Positions 1 through 8,200 of a stretch of 20,282 bases of DNA are shown here, piece after piece; positions within the stretch are counted from its first letter, which is position 1, and every line of letters begins with the position of its first letter. The notes under the pieces were generated by a model that did not search any database, was not told the origin of the DNA, and saw only the letters and a list, made by a program, of their open reading frames with translations. Source of the stretch: Campylobacterales bacterium (GTDB taxonomy: Bacteria; Campylobacterota; Campylobacteria; Campylobacterales; QNZT01); the NCBI GenBank assembly GCA_015489185.1, contig WGAE01000275.1:1-20282 (forward strand), in the 5' to 3' direction. The position numbers and the translations under genes were made by a program.

Positions 1-5
1 ATACC

Positions 6-191
6 ATGGTGGGAGGAAAATATAAAAATATCGTTCTGGTTTCGGCGATCATCGCCGGGCTCTTTGCCTTTATGGCGTTTACCTGGTTTTATGTCATCGA
101 AGATATCAATACCGGCAGATCCTGTATCAAAACGTGCGATACACCCTTGACCAAAGGGGCGCTGAAAAAAGCGCAGGAGGAGAAAAAGTAG
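6..191 (+). CDS. small single-pass membrane protein, unknown function
   Basis: I do not recognise this 61-residue protein. It has a short basic N-terminus, one clear hydrophobic segment at about residues 8-30, then a polar tail with a closely spaced Cys pair (RSCIKTC, about residues 39-45) and a Lys/Glu-rich end. This suggests an inner-membrane protein with the Cys pair just outside the membrane segment. The ATG at base 6 is used, but only five bases lie upstream, so no ribosome binding site can be judged and the frame is open to the window edge; the true start may lie outside. It is the only plus-strand gene here and converges on radC, with only two bases between the two stop codons, leaving no room for a separate terminator. 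Confidence 0.55.
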   Translation: MVGGKYKNIVLVSAIIAGLFAFMAFTWFYVIEDINTGRSCIKTCDTPLTKGALKKAQEEKK

Positions 192-193
192 TC

Positions 194-853
194 TCATACC
201 AATCCCTCCTCTGAAAAGCTGTAGTATCCGCGACTGGAGATAATCAGGTGATCTTTGAGTTCGATCCCCAGCAACTGCCCCGCTTCGGCAAGACGTCGGG
301 TGACGTTTTTGTCCGCTTCGCTGGGCACGAGTGATCCGGAAGGGTGATTGTGCACGACGATGATCGCGGCGGCACGATCGGCGATCGCTTCGGCGAAAAC
401 TTCACGCGGATGAACGATGCTTTGAGTCAGTGTACCGATAAAGAGCGTCTTGAGACGGATGATCTTTGAGGCACCGTCGAGTGTCAAAAGCCAGAAGTGT
501 TCCTGTTTTTTGAGAGCGTGGACGCGCATCAGATCATAGACGTTTCGGGCGGATGAGACGGTACGCGGATCCGGTACAAGCAGGCGTCTGGAGAGTGTCA
601 GTGCCGCTACGATCTGCGACGCTTTGACCGTGCCCATCCCGTGTACCGCACAGAGCTTTTCAAGCGTGATATCCGGAAAGTCGGTTTCGATGATTCGGGC
701 GATTTCGTGTGCAAGTTTGCGGACATCCTTGCCGGCAACGCCGCTTCCGAGCATCACGGCGAGCAACTCTTCGTTTGTGAGTCTCTCGACACCGCCGCTG
801 AGCAGTTTCTCTCGGGGTAACGCTTCCGAAACCCTCATTTTCGATCTCTTCAT
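194..853 (-). CDS. radC: RadC family JAB/MPN-domain protein
   Basis: A 219-residue protein of the usual RadC length. The N-terminal half has the helix-hairpin-helix-like region (LLSGG..RLTNEELLAVMLGSG, then HGMGTVKASQI near 71-81). The C-terminal half is a JAB/MPN+ metalloprotease-like domain with an upstream Glu in REVF (about 151), the metal motif HNHPSG (168-173) and the following Asp in SEAD (181), so the metal-site residues are intact. RadC proteins were once tied to DNA repair, but their biochemical role is unsettled. The ATG has a strong GGAGGT ribosome binding site (minus strand of 861-866). It is the last gene of the minus-strand unit but is separated from the helicase gene by 90 bases holding a good promoter, so it may also be transcribed alone. 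Confidence 0.95.
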   Translation of the reverse strand: MKRSKMRVSEALPREKLLSGGVERLTNEELLAVMLGSGVAGKDVRKLAHEIARIIETDFPDITLEKLCAVHGMGTVKASQIVAALTLSRRLLVPDPRTVSSARNVYDLMRVHALKKQEHFWLLTLDGASKIIRLKTLFIGTLTQSIVHPREVFAEAIADRAAAIIVVHNHPSGSLVPSEADKNVTRRLAEAGQLLGIELKDHLIISSRGYYSFSEEGLV

Positions 854-883
854 GATACTTACCTCCGTTTCGAAGATAGTATC

Positions 884-892
884 AGTATAGCA
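884..892 (-). promoter_or_regulatory. extended -10 promoter of radC
   Basis: On the minus strand the bases read TGCTATACT, an extended -10 element (TGn plus a TATAAT-like hexamer), about 30 bases upstream of the radC ATG and ahead of its strong ribosome binding site. The preceding 50 bases are T- and A-rich with no well-placed -35 box, as is usual for Campylobacterota sigma-70 promoters, which depend on the extended -10. Expected start of transcription is near 877. Confidence 0.6.
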
Positions 893-943
893 AAAGTCAA
901 AAATTGTTTTCCAAAATATGTCATTTTGAAATATTTTTCTAAC

Positions 944-2992
944 CTATGCGTTGACCGTCTCCTGCTCACGTATCAATCCCGCTTCGACAAGAAAAGGGGA
1001 GTGGAGATAGTCGATCTTTTTGACACGGTCATATTTGGCGTAGGAGAGGTAGAGAATATCTTTTGCCCGTGTCACCGCGACATAAAAAAGTCTTCGCTCT
1101 TCTTCAATATCGCCGCCGTTTTTGCTCATGAGCTTTCGGTTCGGGAAACGTCCGTCCATCAGATCAACAATATAGACCTCTTTAAACTCCAACCCTTTGC
1201 TGGCATGGATGCTGAGCAGATTGACCCCTTCCCCTTCACTCAGCTCACCGCCGCCGAGCGTCAACGCGTTGATAAAGCGGTATTTATCTTTATAGGGTTT
1301 GGTCAGTTCGAGTAACAAAAGCGCTTTTCGGCGAATATTGGTCAACGCCTCTTTCTTCATCTCTTCATGAACCGTGCCGTCTTTTTGTGTGGCGCGTTTG
1401 GTCGCCAGACGCTCGGCGATCAATCCAAAAAGCTGCGAATCGATAATACTGCGCACAATCTGCACGGGAGATTCCAGAAAGATCGTCGCATTGACGTAGA
1501 GGTAAAAAGCGTGCAGATAGGTGGCAAGGTCTTTGTTGATTTTACTGTGACGCAGAATCGGATTTTTCAAAAACTTCTCTTCAAACCCCATCTTTTTGAA
1601 CCGCGCCGCGCTCTCCTCCTCGATGATCTCGTCAAAAAGTCCCAGTTGATGGTTCACGACTCCCCGTTTGAAAGGGTTTTTCTTCTCCCTGGGGTTGATG
1701 ATACCTTCCAGAATATTGCCGTCACCGACCTTGTAAAGTGCATCGAAGATATCTTTGGCAAAGACGCCCCCTACCCCTTTGGCATATTCGAAGATATGCA
1801 CAAAACTCATCAAGTCTCTCGGGTTGATCAGGATCGTGAACATATCGAGCATCGCCTTGACCTCTTTGGCGTCAAAAAAGCTGGTTCCCCCTTTACGCCG
1901 TGAACTGATGCCAAGCTCCCTCAGATGCGCTTCGATACCGTCCGCACTGGCGTTGTTTCGGAAAATGACGGCGATCTCTTCATGCGGTGTGGTCGAAGCC
2001 TTGATCTTCTGAGCAATCCCCGCATATTGATCAAACAACTCTTCGAAGATCATTAATCTTGGCGGCGGGAAATTCCCTTTTCGCGTCACTTCCAGTCGTT
2101 TGGGATAGATGCGCGGATTTTTTTCAATCACCCGATTCGCAAGCGCCAGGATGGGCTCGCTGGAGCGGTAGTTTTTGTTGAGAGAAAAGACGCGGGCGTT
2201 TTCAAAACGCTCCGCAAACGAACCGATAATATTGATATCCGCGCCGTTGAAACCGTAGATACTCTGATCGTAATCGCCCACACAAAAGAGCGATTCGCGC
2301 TTGAAACCGTCGATCAATGATCCCTGCAGACGGTTCGTATCCTGATATTCGTCAACCAGAATCTCCTGAAACTTGACCCCCTCTTCATCCAGATACTGTT
2401 TGAAATCGATCAGCAGATCGTTGAAATCGACATAACCGAAACGTTTTTTGAGCTCTTTGAACTCTTCGTAGATATCTTCGTAGACCTCCGCATAGACCGC
2501 GTGATCGGGGTTTTGTTTGCAAAGCCAGTCGGCAAACCGCTCCTCGCAGACCATATTTTGATAAAGCGAATGCATATCGTAAAGGTGTCCCGCCGAATAG
2601 GGCTGTACTTTACTGTCAAACCACGAAAAGTTGCGCTTTTCATGAATACTGCGCAAAACCATCTTCAGCTCTTTGGGCTGTTTGAGTACGATCTTTCTGC
2701 CGCTTGCCTTGAGGATTTTGTAGCTGATTGCATGAAACGTTCCCGCCTGAATCCGTTTGGCGATCTTTTCATCAAAATAGCGCCCTACCCGCTCGACCAT
2801 CTCCGCGGAGGCTTTGTTGGTAAAGGTCAGCAGCAGCAGATCTTCGGGGTCGACCCCTTTGGAGAGCAGATAGGCGATGCGCGCGACAATAGTTGAAGTC
2901 TTCCCCGTCCCCGCCGACGCAATGATCAGATTATTTCCGTAGGGAGCGGTTGCGGCGGCATACTGCTCCTCATTGAGTTTCGATAACGGCAT
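944..2992 (-). CDS. uvrD: UvrD/Rep/PcrA family superfamily-1 DNA helicase
   Basis: A 682-residue ATP-dependent 3'-5' DNA helicase with the superfamily-1A motif set: Walker A ASAGTGKT (25-32), motif Ia LTFTNKAS, motif II DEYQD (214-218), motif III GDYDQSIYGFNGAD (239-252), motif IV NYRSSEPIL, motif V LLSIHASKGLEF, and motif VI EEERRLFYVAVTRAK near 630-645. All catalytic residues appear intact. Length suits the single UvrD/Rep helicase of Campylobacterota; a UvrD-like C-terminal extension is not obvious, so the family name is firmer than the symbol. Role by family: mismatch/excision repair and fork maintenance. It follows the thrC stop by nine bases and no Shine-Dalgarno sequence is visible there, so its translation may depend on reinitiation after thrC. 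Confidence 0.93.
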   Translation of the reverse strand: MPLSKLNEEQYAAATAPYGNNLIIASAGTGKTSTIVARIAYLLSKGVDPEDLLLLTFTNKASAEMVERVGRYFDEKIAKRIQAGTFHAISYKILKASGRKIVLKQPKELKMVLRSIHEKRNFSWFDSKVQPYSAGHLYDMHSLYQNMVCEERFADWLCKQNPDHAVYAEVYEDIYEEFKELKKRFGYVDFNDLLIDFKQYLDEEGVKFQEILVDEYQDTNRLQGSLIDGFKRESLFCVGDYDQSIYGFNGADINIIGSFAERFENARVFSLNKNYRSSEPILALANRVIEKNPRIYPKRLEVTRKGNFPPPRLMIFEELFDQYAGIAQKIKASTTPHEEIAVIFRNNASADGIEAHLRELGISSRRKGGTSFFDAKEVKAMLDMFTILINPRDLMSFVHIFEYAKGVGGVFAKDIFDALYKVGDGNILEGIINPREKKNPFKRGVVNHQLGLFDEIIEEESAARFKKMGFEEKFLKNPILRHSKINKDLATYLHAFYLYVNATIFLESPVQIVRSIIDSQLFGLIAERLATKRATQKDGTVHEEMKKEALTNIRRKALLLLELTKPYKDKYRFINALTLGGGELSEGEGVNLLSIHASKGLEFKEVYIVDLMDGRFPNRKLMSKNGGDIEEERRLFYVAVTRAKDILYLSYAKYDRVKKIDYLHSPFLVEAGLIREQETVNA

Positions 2993-3001
2993 CAGCGGAA
3001 A

Positions 3002-4486
3002 CTACGAAGCCGACTGGATGAATTCAAGAATTTTCGATTCGATCTCATCTTTGGCGACAACATCTTTATGCACGATCGGTTTTTCAAACAGCGCCTGAAC
3101 ACGCGGGGTGATCTCGATACCCAGTTTTTCGGAGATACGTTGCAGCGCTTCAAGATCGCTCTTCTTCTCGTCGCTCTCTTCGATCGCCATCAGCATCGTC
3201 GGTGCAAACTTCGTCCACTCCGCGGTCGAGCAGATCACCATCGGCAACGCTTTCTCTTTCAGATTTTCATACGCTTTGAGGCAGGTCGCCGTATGCGGAT
3301 CCATCACATACCCTTTGTCGGCATAGCGTTTGATGATTTTCAGACCGTACGCATCGTCGGTATCGATCGCGTCAAAATCTTCACGCAACACCGCGAGCTC
3401 TTCTTCAGTAAGTGCATACCGCCCCTCTTCGTTGAGCTGTGTCATCAGCGTTTTCGTACGTTCCGCGCCGAATTTATCGAACAGCACGCGTTCGACATTT
3501 GAAGATTTCAAAATATCCATCGCGGGTGAGTTGGTCAGAATCAGCGACTTTTCACGAATGTCGTAGAGACCCGTATTGATCAGTTCCGCCAGCACGTTGT
3601 TGGCGTTGGATGTAATCAAAATCTTCTCAACAGGGAGTCCCATCTTTTTGGCGTAGTAAGCACCGAGCGCGTTACCGAAATTACCGCTGGGTACGGTGAT
3701 GTAGATCCTATCTCCGGTCTGGATCACACCCTGCTCCACCAATGCGATATAGGCACGAATATGGTAGATGATCTGGAAAATGATGCGCCCGAAATTGACC
3801 GAGTTGGCGGCTGACAGCGCGATATCACGTTCTTTCAGACGCGCCTTGAAGGTATCGGAAGCAAGCAGACTTTTCAGGGCACTCTGCGCATCGTCGAAAT
3901 TCCCTTCAATACCGATCACTTTCAGATTTTTTGCTGCTTCGGTCACCATCTGCAGACGCTGTACATCACTCGTACCGCCCGCAGGATAGAGACACGCGAC
4001 CTGAATATTTTCTCTGTCGGCAAACGCCTCCAGTGTCGCCGGTCCCGTATCACCGCTGGTTGCAGCAAGTATCAGATAGTTCTGGTTCAGTTTTTTCGCA
4101 AGCGCGGAGAGGATATAGCCGAAAGGCTGGAGCGCCATATCTTTGAACGCACGCGTCGGACCGTGGTAAAGTTCGTTGACAAAAAGATCCGATTCGATCT
4201 GCACAACCGGTGCTGGTTCCTCGGGATTGTCAAATGCTTTGTAGCGCGCCAGCGCTTCATCAATCACACTCTCCTCGATATCGATCTCGAACAGATCAAG
4301 CACGGCTTTGGCGAGTGCCTGATAAGAGGCGTTTCGATAACGCTCGATAAACGCTGTGTCGATTTCGGGAAGTGTTTTGGGCACATATAAACCGCCGTAA
4401 CTTGCCGCAGGATGCAATATCGCCTGTGAAAAAGGGACTTCGGGTGCGAATCCCCCGGCATTTCCTCTTGTCTCGATAAAATTCAC
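3002..4486 (-). CDS. thrC: threonine synthase
   Basis: PLP-dependent enzyme that makes L-threonine from O-phospho-L-homoserine, the last step of threonine synthesis, in the cytoplasm. The 494 residues fit the longer gamma/epsilon type of ThrC. The N-terminal region ETRGNAGGFAP...HPAASYGGLYVP is typical, and the PLP lysine is in HGPTRAFKDMAL (Lys115). The phosphate-binding loop is PSGNFGNALGAYYAKK. The start is GTG at 4486, which overlaps the argB stop in GTGA; an AAGGAG ribosome binding site lies just upstream within the end of argB, so the two genes are translationally coupled. thrC also lies close to lpxK and nadE in Campylobacter jejuni, which supports the lineage assignment. Confidence 0.96.
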   Translation of the reverse strand: MNFIETRGNAGGFAPEVPFSQAILHPAASYGGLYVPKTLPEIDTAFIERYRNASYQALAKAVLDLFEIDIEESVIDEALARYKAFDNPEEPAPVVQIESDLFVNELYHGPTRAFKDMALQPFGYILSALAKKLNQNYLILAATSGDTGPATLEAFADRENIQVACLYPAGGTSDVQRLQMVTEAAKNLKVIGIEGNFDDAQSALKSLLASDTFKARLKERDIALSAANSVNFGRIIFQIIYHIRAYIALVEQGVIQTGDRIYITVPSGNFGNALGAYYAKKMGLPVEKILITSNANNVLAELINTGLYDIREKSLILTNSPAMDILKSSNVERVLFDKFGAERTKTLMTQLNEEGRYALTEEELAVLREDFDAIDTDDAYGLKIIKRYADKGYVMDPHTATCLKAYENLKEKALPMVICSTAEWTKFAPTMLMAIEESDEKKSDLEALQRISEKLGIEITPRVQALFEKPIVHKDVVAKDEIESKILEFIQSAS

Positions 4487-5343
4487 TGTTTCTCCTTTTT
4501 GATAACCGTACCGATTCCCTCACTCGTAAAAAGTTCCAGCAAAATCGAATGTTCGATACGTCCGTCGATGATATGGGCTTTTTCGACACCGCCGTCGATC
4601 GCTTCCAGACATGCGTCGACTTTGGGAATCATCCCGCCCTGTATGGTACCATCGGCTTTCAGCGCGTTTACTTCATCTTCACTTAGCGTAGAAAGCAGAT
4701 TTTTCTCTTTGTCAAGTACCCCCGGCGTGTCGGTCAGAAAAAGAATCTTGCGCGCACCTATCGCAACGGCGATTTTACTTGCCGCCAGATCGGCGTTAAT
4801 GTTATATCCGGGATCACCGGGTTCGTTTCCGGATGCAATCGGCGCGATGACCGGAATGAAGCCCTCTTCGATCAGATCCAATACGATTTTACGCTCGATA
4901 TGGGTAATTGTCCCCGTAAATCCGAAACGTTTGGCATCTTTGGGATGTGCCTTGATGAAGTTGGCATCTTTACCGCTGATGCCGATCGCTTTGACACCGT
5001 GATGATTCAAAAGCGACGTAATCTCTTTGTTGATCGTACCGCTTAGCACCATCTCGACCACTTCCATATTTTCTCTGGTTGTGACACGCTGCCCTTCATG
5101 AAACGACGTTTCGATACCGAGTCGATCGAGAATCGTGTTGATCTTTTTGCCGCCCCCGTGCACGATGACCGGCTTGAGCCCCAGCAAATACAAAAAGGCG
5201 ATATCGCGCGCGAATTTTTCTTTCAGAAGCGGATCGGTCTGCGCCGCGCCGCCGTATTTGATCACGACGATCTGATCGCGAAACATACGAATAAACGGAA
5301 ACGCATCGATCAGCGTTCTGACGATTTCAATCTTTTTTTGCAT
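4483..5343 (-). CDS. argB: acetylglutamate kinase
   Basis: Phosphorylates N-acetyl-L-glutamate, the second step of arginine synthesis. The 286-residue amino-acid-kinase fold shows the catalytic Lys in VIKYGG (Lys29), the substrate/phosphate loop VHGGGKKI (61-68), NINADLAASKIA and the ATP-side motif IQGGMIPKVDACLEAI. An N-terminal helix of about 20 residues precedes the kinase core, which is absent from the shorter 258-residue E. coli enzyme; such an extension marks the arginine-inhibited hexameric type, so feedback inhibition by arginine is inferred. The ATG has an AGGAG ribosome binding site about nine bases upstream. It starts 29 bases after lpxK and overlaps thrC by four bases. Confidence 0.96.
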   Translation of the reverse strand: MQKKIEIVRTLIDAFPFIRMFRDQIVVIKYGGAAQTDPLLKEKFARDIAFLYLLGLKPVIVHGGGKKINTILDRLGIETSFHEGQRVTTRENMEVVEMVLSGTINKEITSLLNHHGVKAIGISGKDANFIKAHPKDAKRFGFTGTITHIERKIVLDLIEEGFIPVIAPIASGNEPGDPGYNINADLAASKIAVAIGARKILFLTDTPGVLDKEKNLLSTLSEDEVNALKADGTIQGGMIPKVDACLEAIDGGVEKAHIIDGRIEHSILLELFTSEGIGTVIKKEKQ

Positions 5344-5372
5344 CGGGGAGGACTCCTGTGCCGGGGAAATTT

Positions 5373-6317
5373 TCAGGAGATTTTACCAAAATTATTTATA
5401 TATTTCTTTACACGTTCGACAATATGATCCGAAAGCACGATTTCGAGTGCGAGAATCGACAGATCGATGCGAAACCCCTCCATTTTGACGGCATCTTTTT
5501 GGGTCGTCAATATCGAATCGGCGTGATGTTCGCGAAGGATTTTTGCCAGTTCACGCTCCTGAAAACGGTAGTGATCGGGGAAGTAGACACGCTCGATAAA
5601 AGGCGGTACGAACTTTTCAAGTCGCTGCGGTTTGGAAATTGCCGTAACAAGCACCATCCGTTCGGTACGATCGATAATTTCGACATGCCTTGTAAAGTCA
5701 ACATTTTCCACTGCCGTCAAATCAGCTTTACGATAGAGTGAAGGAGGTTCGCGAAACGGACCTGACGGAAGGCAAAAACGGTTTTTGAAAAGAAATGACG
5801 GCTTGAGCAAAATATCGAACTTCATGATGTTTGTCTTGCTAAAACCGTCATCAAGTATGACGACATCCGCTCCCATCGCTTTGGCTTTTTCGATTCCCCT
5901 GCCGCGATCTTCACTGACGATGACCGTCGCGTGCGGCAGCGATTTTGCCAGCAGCATCGCTTCGTCACCGCTTTTGTCCACATCGCTCATGATCACACCG
6001 TTTTGACTCACGACGATCAATCCGCTGGAGTTGCGACCGTATCCGCGCAGTACAATCGCGATATTGGAATCTTCCTCTTCATGAAGCCTTTTTGCCAATG
6101 CGATCGTAAAAGGTGTCTTCCCGCTTCCCCCGACGATCAGATTTCCCACACTGATCACAGGAATGCCGTAATTTTTCGGCTTTGCAAGCTTGCGACGCAA
6201 TATCATCACGCCGCAATAGAGCAGTGAAAACGGCAAAAGGAGAAAGGAGAGTAATCTTTGAAAGCCGTTTGGGTAAAAGAGATACCTCTCTACCCAAAAA
6301 TAGAGTCGATGTTTCAC
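5373..6317 (-). CDS. lpxK: tetraacyldisaccharide 4'-kinase LpxK
   Basis: Phosphorylates the 4' position of the lipid A disaccharide at the cytoplasmic face of the inner membrane. The 314 residues begin with a hydrophobic amphipathic membrane-anchor region (about 19-40), followed by the P-loop VGGSGKTPF (62-70), RGYGR (91-95), SGDEA (116-120) and the metal/substrate motif LDDGF (155-159). The next residues are SKTN, not the QH of many LpxK proteins. A FPDHYRF segment near 240 carries the conserved His. The start is GTG at 6317, overlapping the TGA of the aminotransferase-like gene in GTGA. The purine-rich AGAGG directly before it is too close to be a good ribosome binding site, so reinitiation by the terminating ribosome is likely. 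Confidence 0.93.
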   Translation of the reverse strand: MKHRLYFWVERYLFYPNGFQRLLSFLLLPFSLLYCGVMILRRKLAKPKNYGIPVISVGNLIVGGSGKTPFTIALAKRLHEEEDSNIAIVLRGYGRNSSGLIVVSQNGVIMSDVDKSGDEAMLLAKSLPHATVIVSEDRGRGIEKAKAMGADVVILDDGFSKTNIMKFDILLKPSFLFKNRFCLPSGPFREPPSLYRKADLTAVENVDFTRHVEIIDRTERMVLVTAISKPQRLEKFVPPFIERVYFPDHYRFQERELAKILREHHADSILTTQKDAVKMEGFRIDLSILALEIVLSDHIVERVKKYINNFGKIS

Positions 6318-7447
6318 CCTCTGTTAGCCGAAATCTCTTTGATCTGTTCGCAAATATAGAGGACCTCTTCGTCACTCATTCCCGTATAGCACGGCAAGGA
6401 AAGAATCTGCTGATAATTGGTCAGGGCAACCGGAAAATCGTTGACACGCAACGAATATTTCTGTTTATAATAGGTCAGAAGGTGCAGCGGTACAAAATGA
6501 AGTCCGGTATAGATTCCCTTATCTTTCAACGCTCTTGCAAAATCATCTCTGTTTTTATCCACTTTGATGATATAGAGACTATAGGTATGCTCTCTCACTT
6601 TGACGGGCAAGCTGATATGCGGTACATTCGCAAGCTCTTTGTCGTAGATTGCCGCTATCTCAGTACGTCTTTGAATCTGTTCATCCGCTTTTTGCAACTG
6701 CGCGATACAAAATGCCGAATCAAGCTCACTGCTCTCATATCCGATCCCGATATCCACCACATCATACACATAGCCGATATTGCCATGTTTATCCCACTCT
6801 TTGGATTCGATCGCATGGTGACGGATCAACTTCGCCCGCTCATAGATCGCTTCATCATCGGTCGCGATAATCCCCGCGTTGGCGATACTGCTTTTCATTT
6901 TCGCGTTGAACGCAAATGTCGTGATGATCGAACCGGTCGTACCGATCTTTTTGCCTTTGTACTCCGTGCCAAGCGCCATTGAAGCATCGTCAATCACTTT
7001 GATACCGTATTCGTCGGCGACTTCGTAGATGGCATCCAGATCAGCACTCTGCCCGCCCACATGGGTCACGATTACCGCTTTGAGTTTTTTGTGGTAATGT
7101 TTTTCGAGCGCTTCACGCAGCTTTTTGGGATCCATATTGAAACTGTCCGCTTCGATATCGACAAAAATCGGCTCCGCATCGAAGTGGCGCACCGCTTCGG
7201 GCACCGCAGGGTGGGCGTTGACCGAGCAGAGGATCTTGTCACCGCGTTTCAGTTCGAGCGCAAACATACTCAGGTGCATCGCACCGCTCCAGCTCGATGT
7301 GGCAACCGCATATTTACACCCGATATATTCACAGATCAAATCTTCGAGTTCTTCAATTTTCGACGCCCCTTTGAGAGAGAGGACTTCCTGGATCAGATTC
7401 TTTTCGTTCTGATCGATCGAAGGCAGGTAAAACGGGATCTCTTTCAT
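6314..7447 (-). CDS. DegT/DnrJ/EryC1/StrS-family aminotransferase-like protein
   Basis: A 377-residue fold-type I PLP enzyme of the sugar aminotransferase family (ArnB/PseC relatives). The family layout is clear: N-terminal FYLPSID, a phosphate-cup region SSWSGAMHLS, VGGQSADLDAI, the cofactor Asp in VIDDASMALG, YKGKKIGTTGSI, and a C-terminal SLYIIKVDKNRDDFARALKDKGI. The active-site segment reads FAFNAKMKSSIANAG: at the usual PLP Lys position (FSFHPVKPITTAEGG in PseC-like proteins) there is Met184 flanked by Lys183 and Lys185. The usual GEGG is ANAG, and the Gln/His after DDAS is Met. It is therefore an unusual subgroup or possibly not an aminotransferase; the substrate is unknown. A TAAGGAG sequence overlapping the stop of the NadE-like gene is its ribosome binding site, and it overlaps lpxK, which hints at a role in sugar or lipid A modification. 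Confidence 0.85.
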   Translation of the reverse strand: MKEIPFYLPSIDQNEKNLIQEVLSLKGASKIEELEDLICEYIGCKYAVATSSWSGAMHLSMFALELKRGDKILCSVNAHPAVPEAVRHFDAEPIFVDIEADSFNMDPKKLREALEKHYHKKLKAVIVTHVGGQSADLDAIYEVADEYGIKVIDDASMALGTEYKGKKIGTTGSIITTFAFNAKMKSSIANAGIIATDDEAIYERAKLIRHHAIESKEWDKHGNIGYVYDVVDIGIGYESSELDSAFCIAQLQKADEQIQRRTEIAAIYDKELANVPHISLPVKVREHTYSLYIIKVDKNRDDFARALKDKGIYTGLHFVPLHLLTYYKQKYSLRVNDFPVALTNYQQILSLPCYTGMSDEEVLYICEQIKEISANRG

Positions 7448-7459
7448 AACCTTTTCTCC

Positions 7460-8200
7460 TTATAGTTTAATATCGCGCGGGTAGCGTAAATCATCTCCGA
7501 TTGTACGGGATGTCAGTTTGGCAATAACCGGTGGTCTGTATTTGTACTGATGCCGATAGACACGTTCGATGATCGTATCGACCATTTCTGCATCATATCC
7601 CTGCCGCAGTAACTCGTCCCTGCTCATGCGCGCCTCGACGAAACCGCGCAGCACACCGTCGAGTGCCTCGGCTTCATAGCTTCCGAAACGTGACGTTTTT
7701 ACAAAAACATTCTCAACACCCAGATAGTGAGCGAACGCTTCGACTTCGGTCAGATACAGATCTCCGAGAGGGTTGAGATCACATGCCAAATCACCGTAGT
7801 GCACCCCTTCACCCAGAAGCAGACGGGTTTTGTTGTGCGCCCCAAGCACCAGCGTACGCTCTTTTTCGGCAATGTCATAAAGATACGCGGTCGAAAGGCG
7901 TTTCATAAATGCTGCGTTATGTTTCTCAAAAGCCGATCTCTCATCTTCTGCAATCAAATATTGTCTGACAGTATGCTTGTCACAAAAATCTTCGACCGTC
8001 CTCTTCGTCTCCTCCGATAACCACGGAGCTGTCACGATCAGAAAACGGTTGCCGAACGCCTCTTTCGCCAGCAGCGCCGTCACGAAAACATCAACCCTCT
8101 CATCCGCAAGCAGTACACCGCCGTTGAGACCTGTTTTAAATGTCTCTTCTTTCAAAAACTGCAGCAGATACTCTTTGATCATTTTATATTTCAGGGACAT
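7460..8200 (-). CDS. NadE-like protein lacking the catalytic motifs (probable pseudoenzyme)
   Basis: The 246 residues match the length and layout of the ammonia-dependent NAD synthetase NadE, and the position before lpxK and thrC is that of nadE in C. jejuni. Conserved fold segments remain: LVLGAHNKTRLLLGEGV, HYGDLACDLNPLGDLYLTEV, and the C-terminal KYRPPVIAKL..RTIGDDLRYPRD. The ATP-pyrophosphatase loop SGGxDS is absent; the aligned stretch reads LLADERVDVFV. The Glu of GTSNKSE is Arg (GAHNKTR), the ARxRMxxLYD segment is MKRLSTAYLYD, and the PSADLWxxQxDExELG segment is not recognisable. The frame is intact and translation looks normal (GAGG before ATG), so this is a maintained protein, not decay. 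Automatic pipelines may call it NAD(+) synthase; I doubt that activity. Confidence 0.8.
   Translation of the reverse strand: MSLKYKMIKEYLLQFLKEETFKTGLNGGVLLADERVDVFVTALLAKEAFGNRFLIVTAPWLSEETKRTVEDFCDKHTVRQYLIAEDERSAFEKHNAAFMKRLSTAYLYDIAEKERTLVLGAHNKTRLLLGEGVHYGDLACDLNPLGDLYLTEVEAFAHYLGVENVFVKTSRFGSYEAEALDGVLRGFVEARMSRDELLRQGYDAEMVDTIIERVYRHQYKYRPPVIAKLTSRTIGDDLRYPRDIKL

Noticed and set aside
926..1903. Two plus-strand open frames (129 and 178 codons) opposite the helicase gene
   Set aside because: Antisense to a helicase with all motifs intact; no domain or start signal.
6182..6982. 266-codon plus-strand open frame opposite lpxK and the DegT-like gene
   Set aside because: Antisense shadow of two real genes; composition (many Phe, Ile, Asp and Arg) and lack of motifs argue against it.
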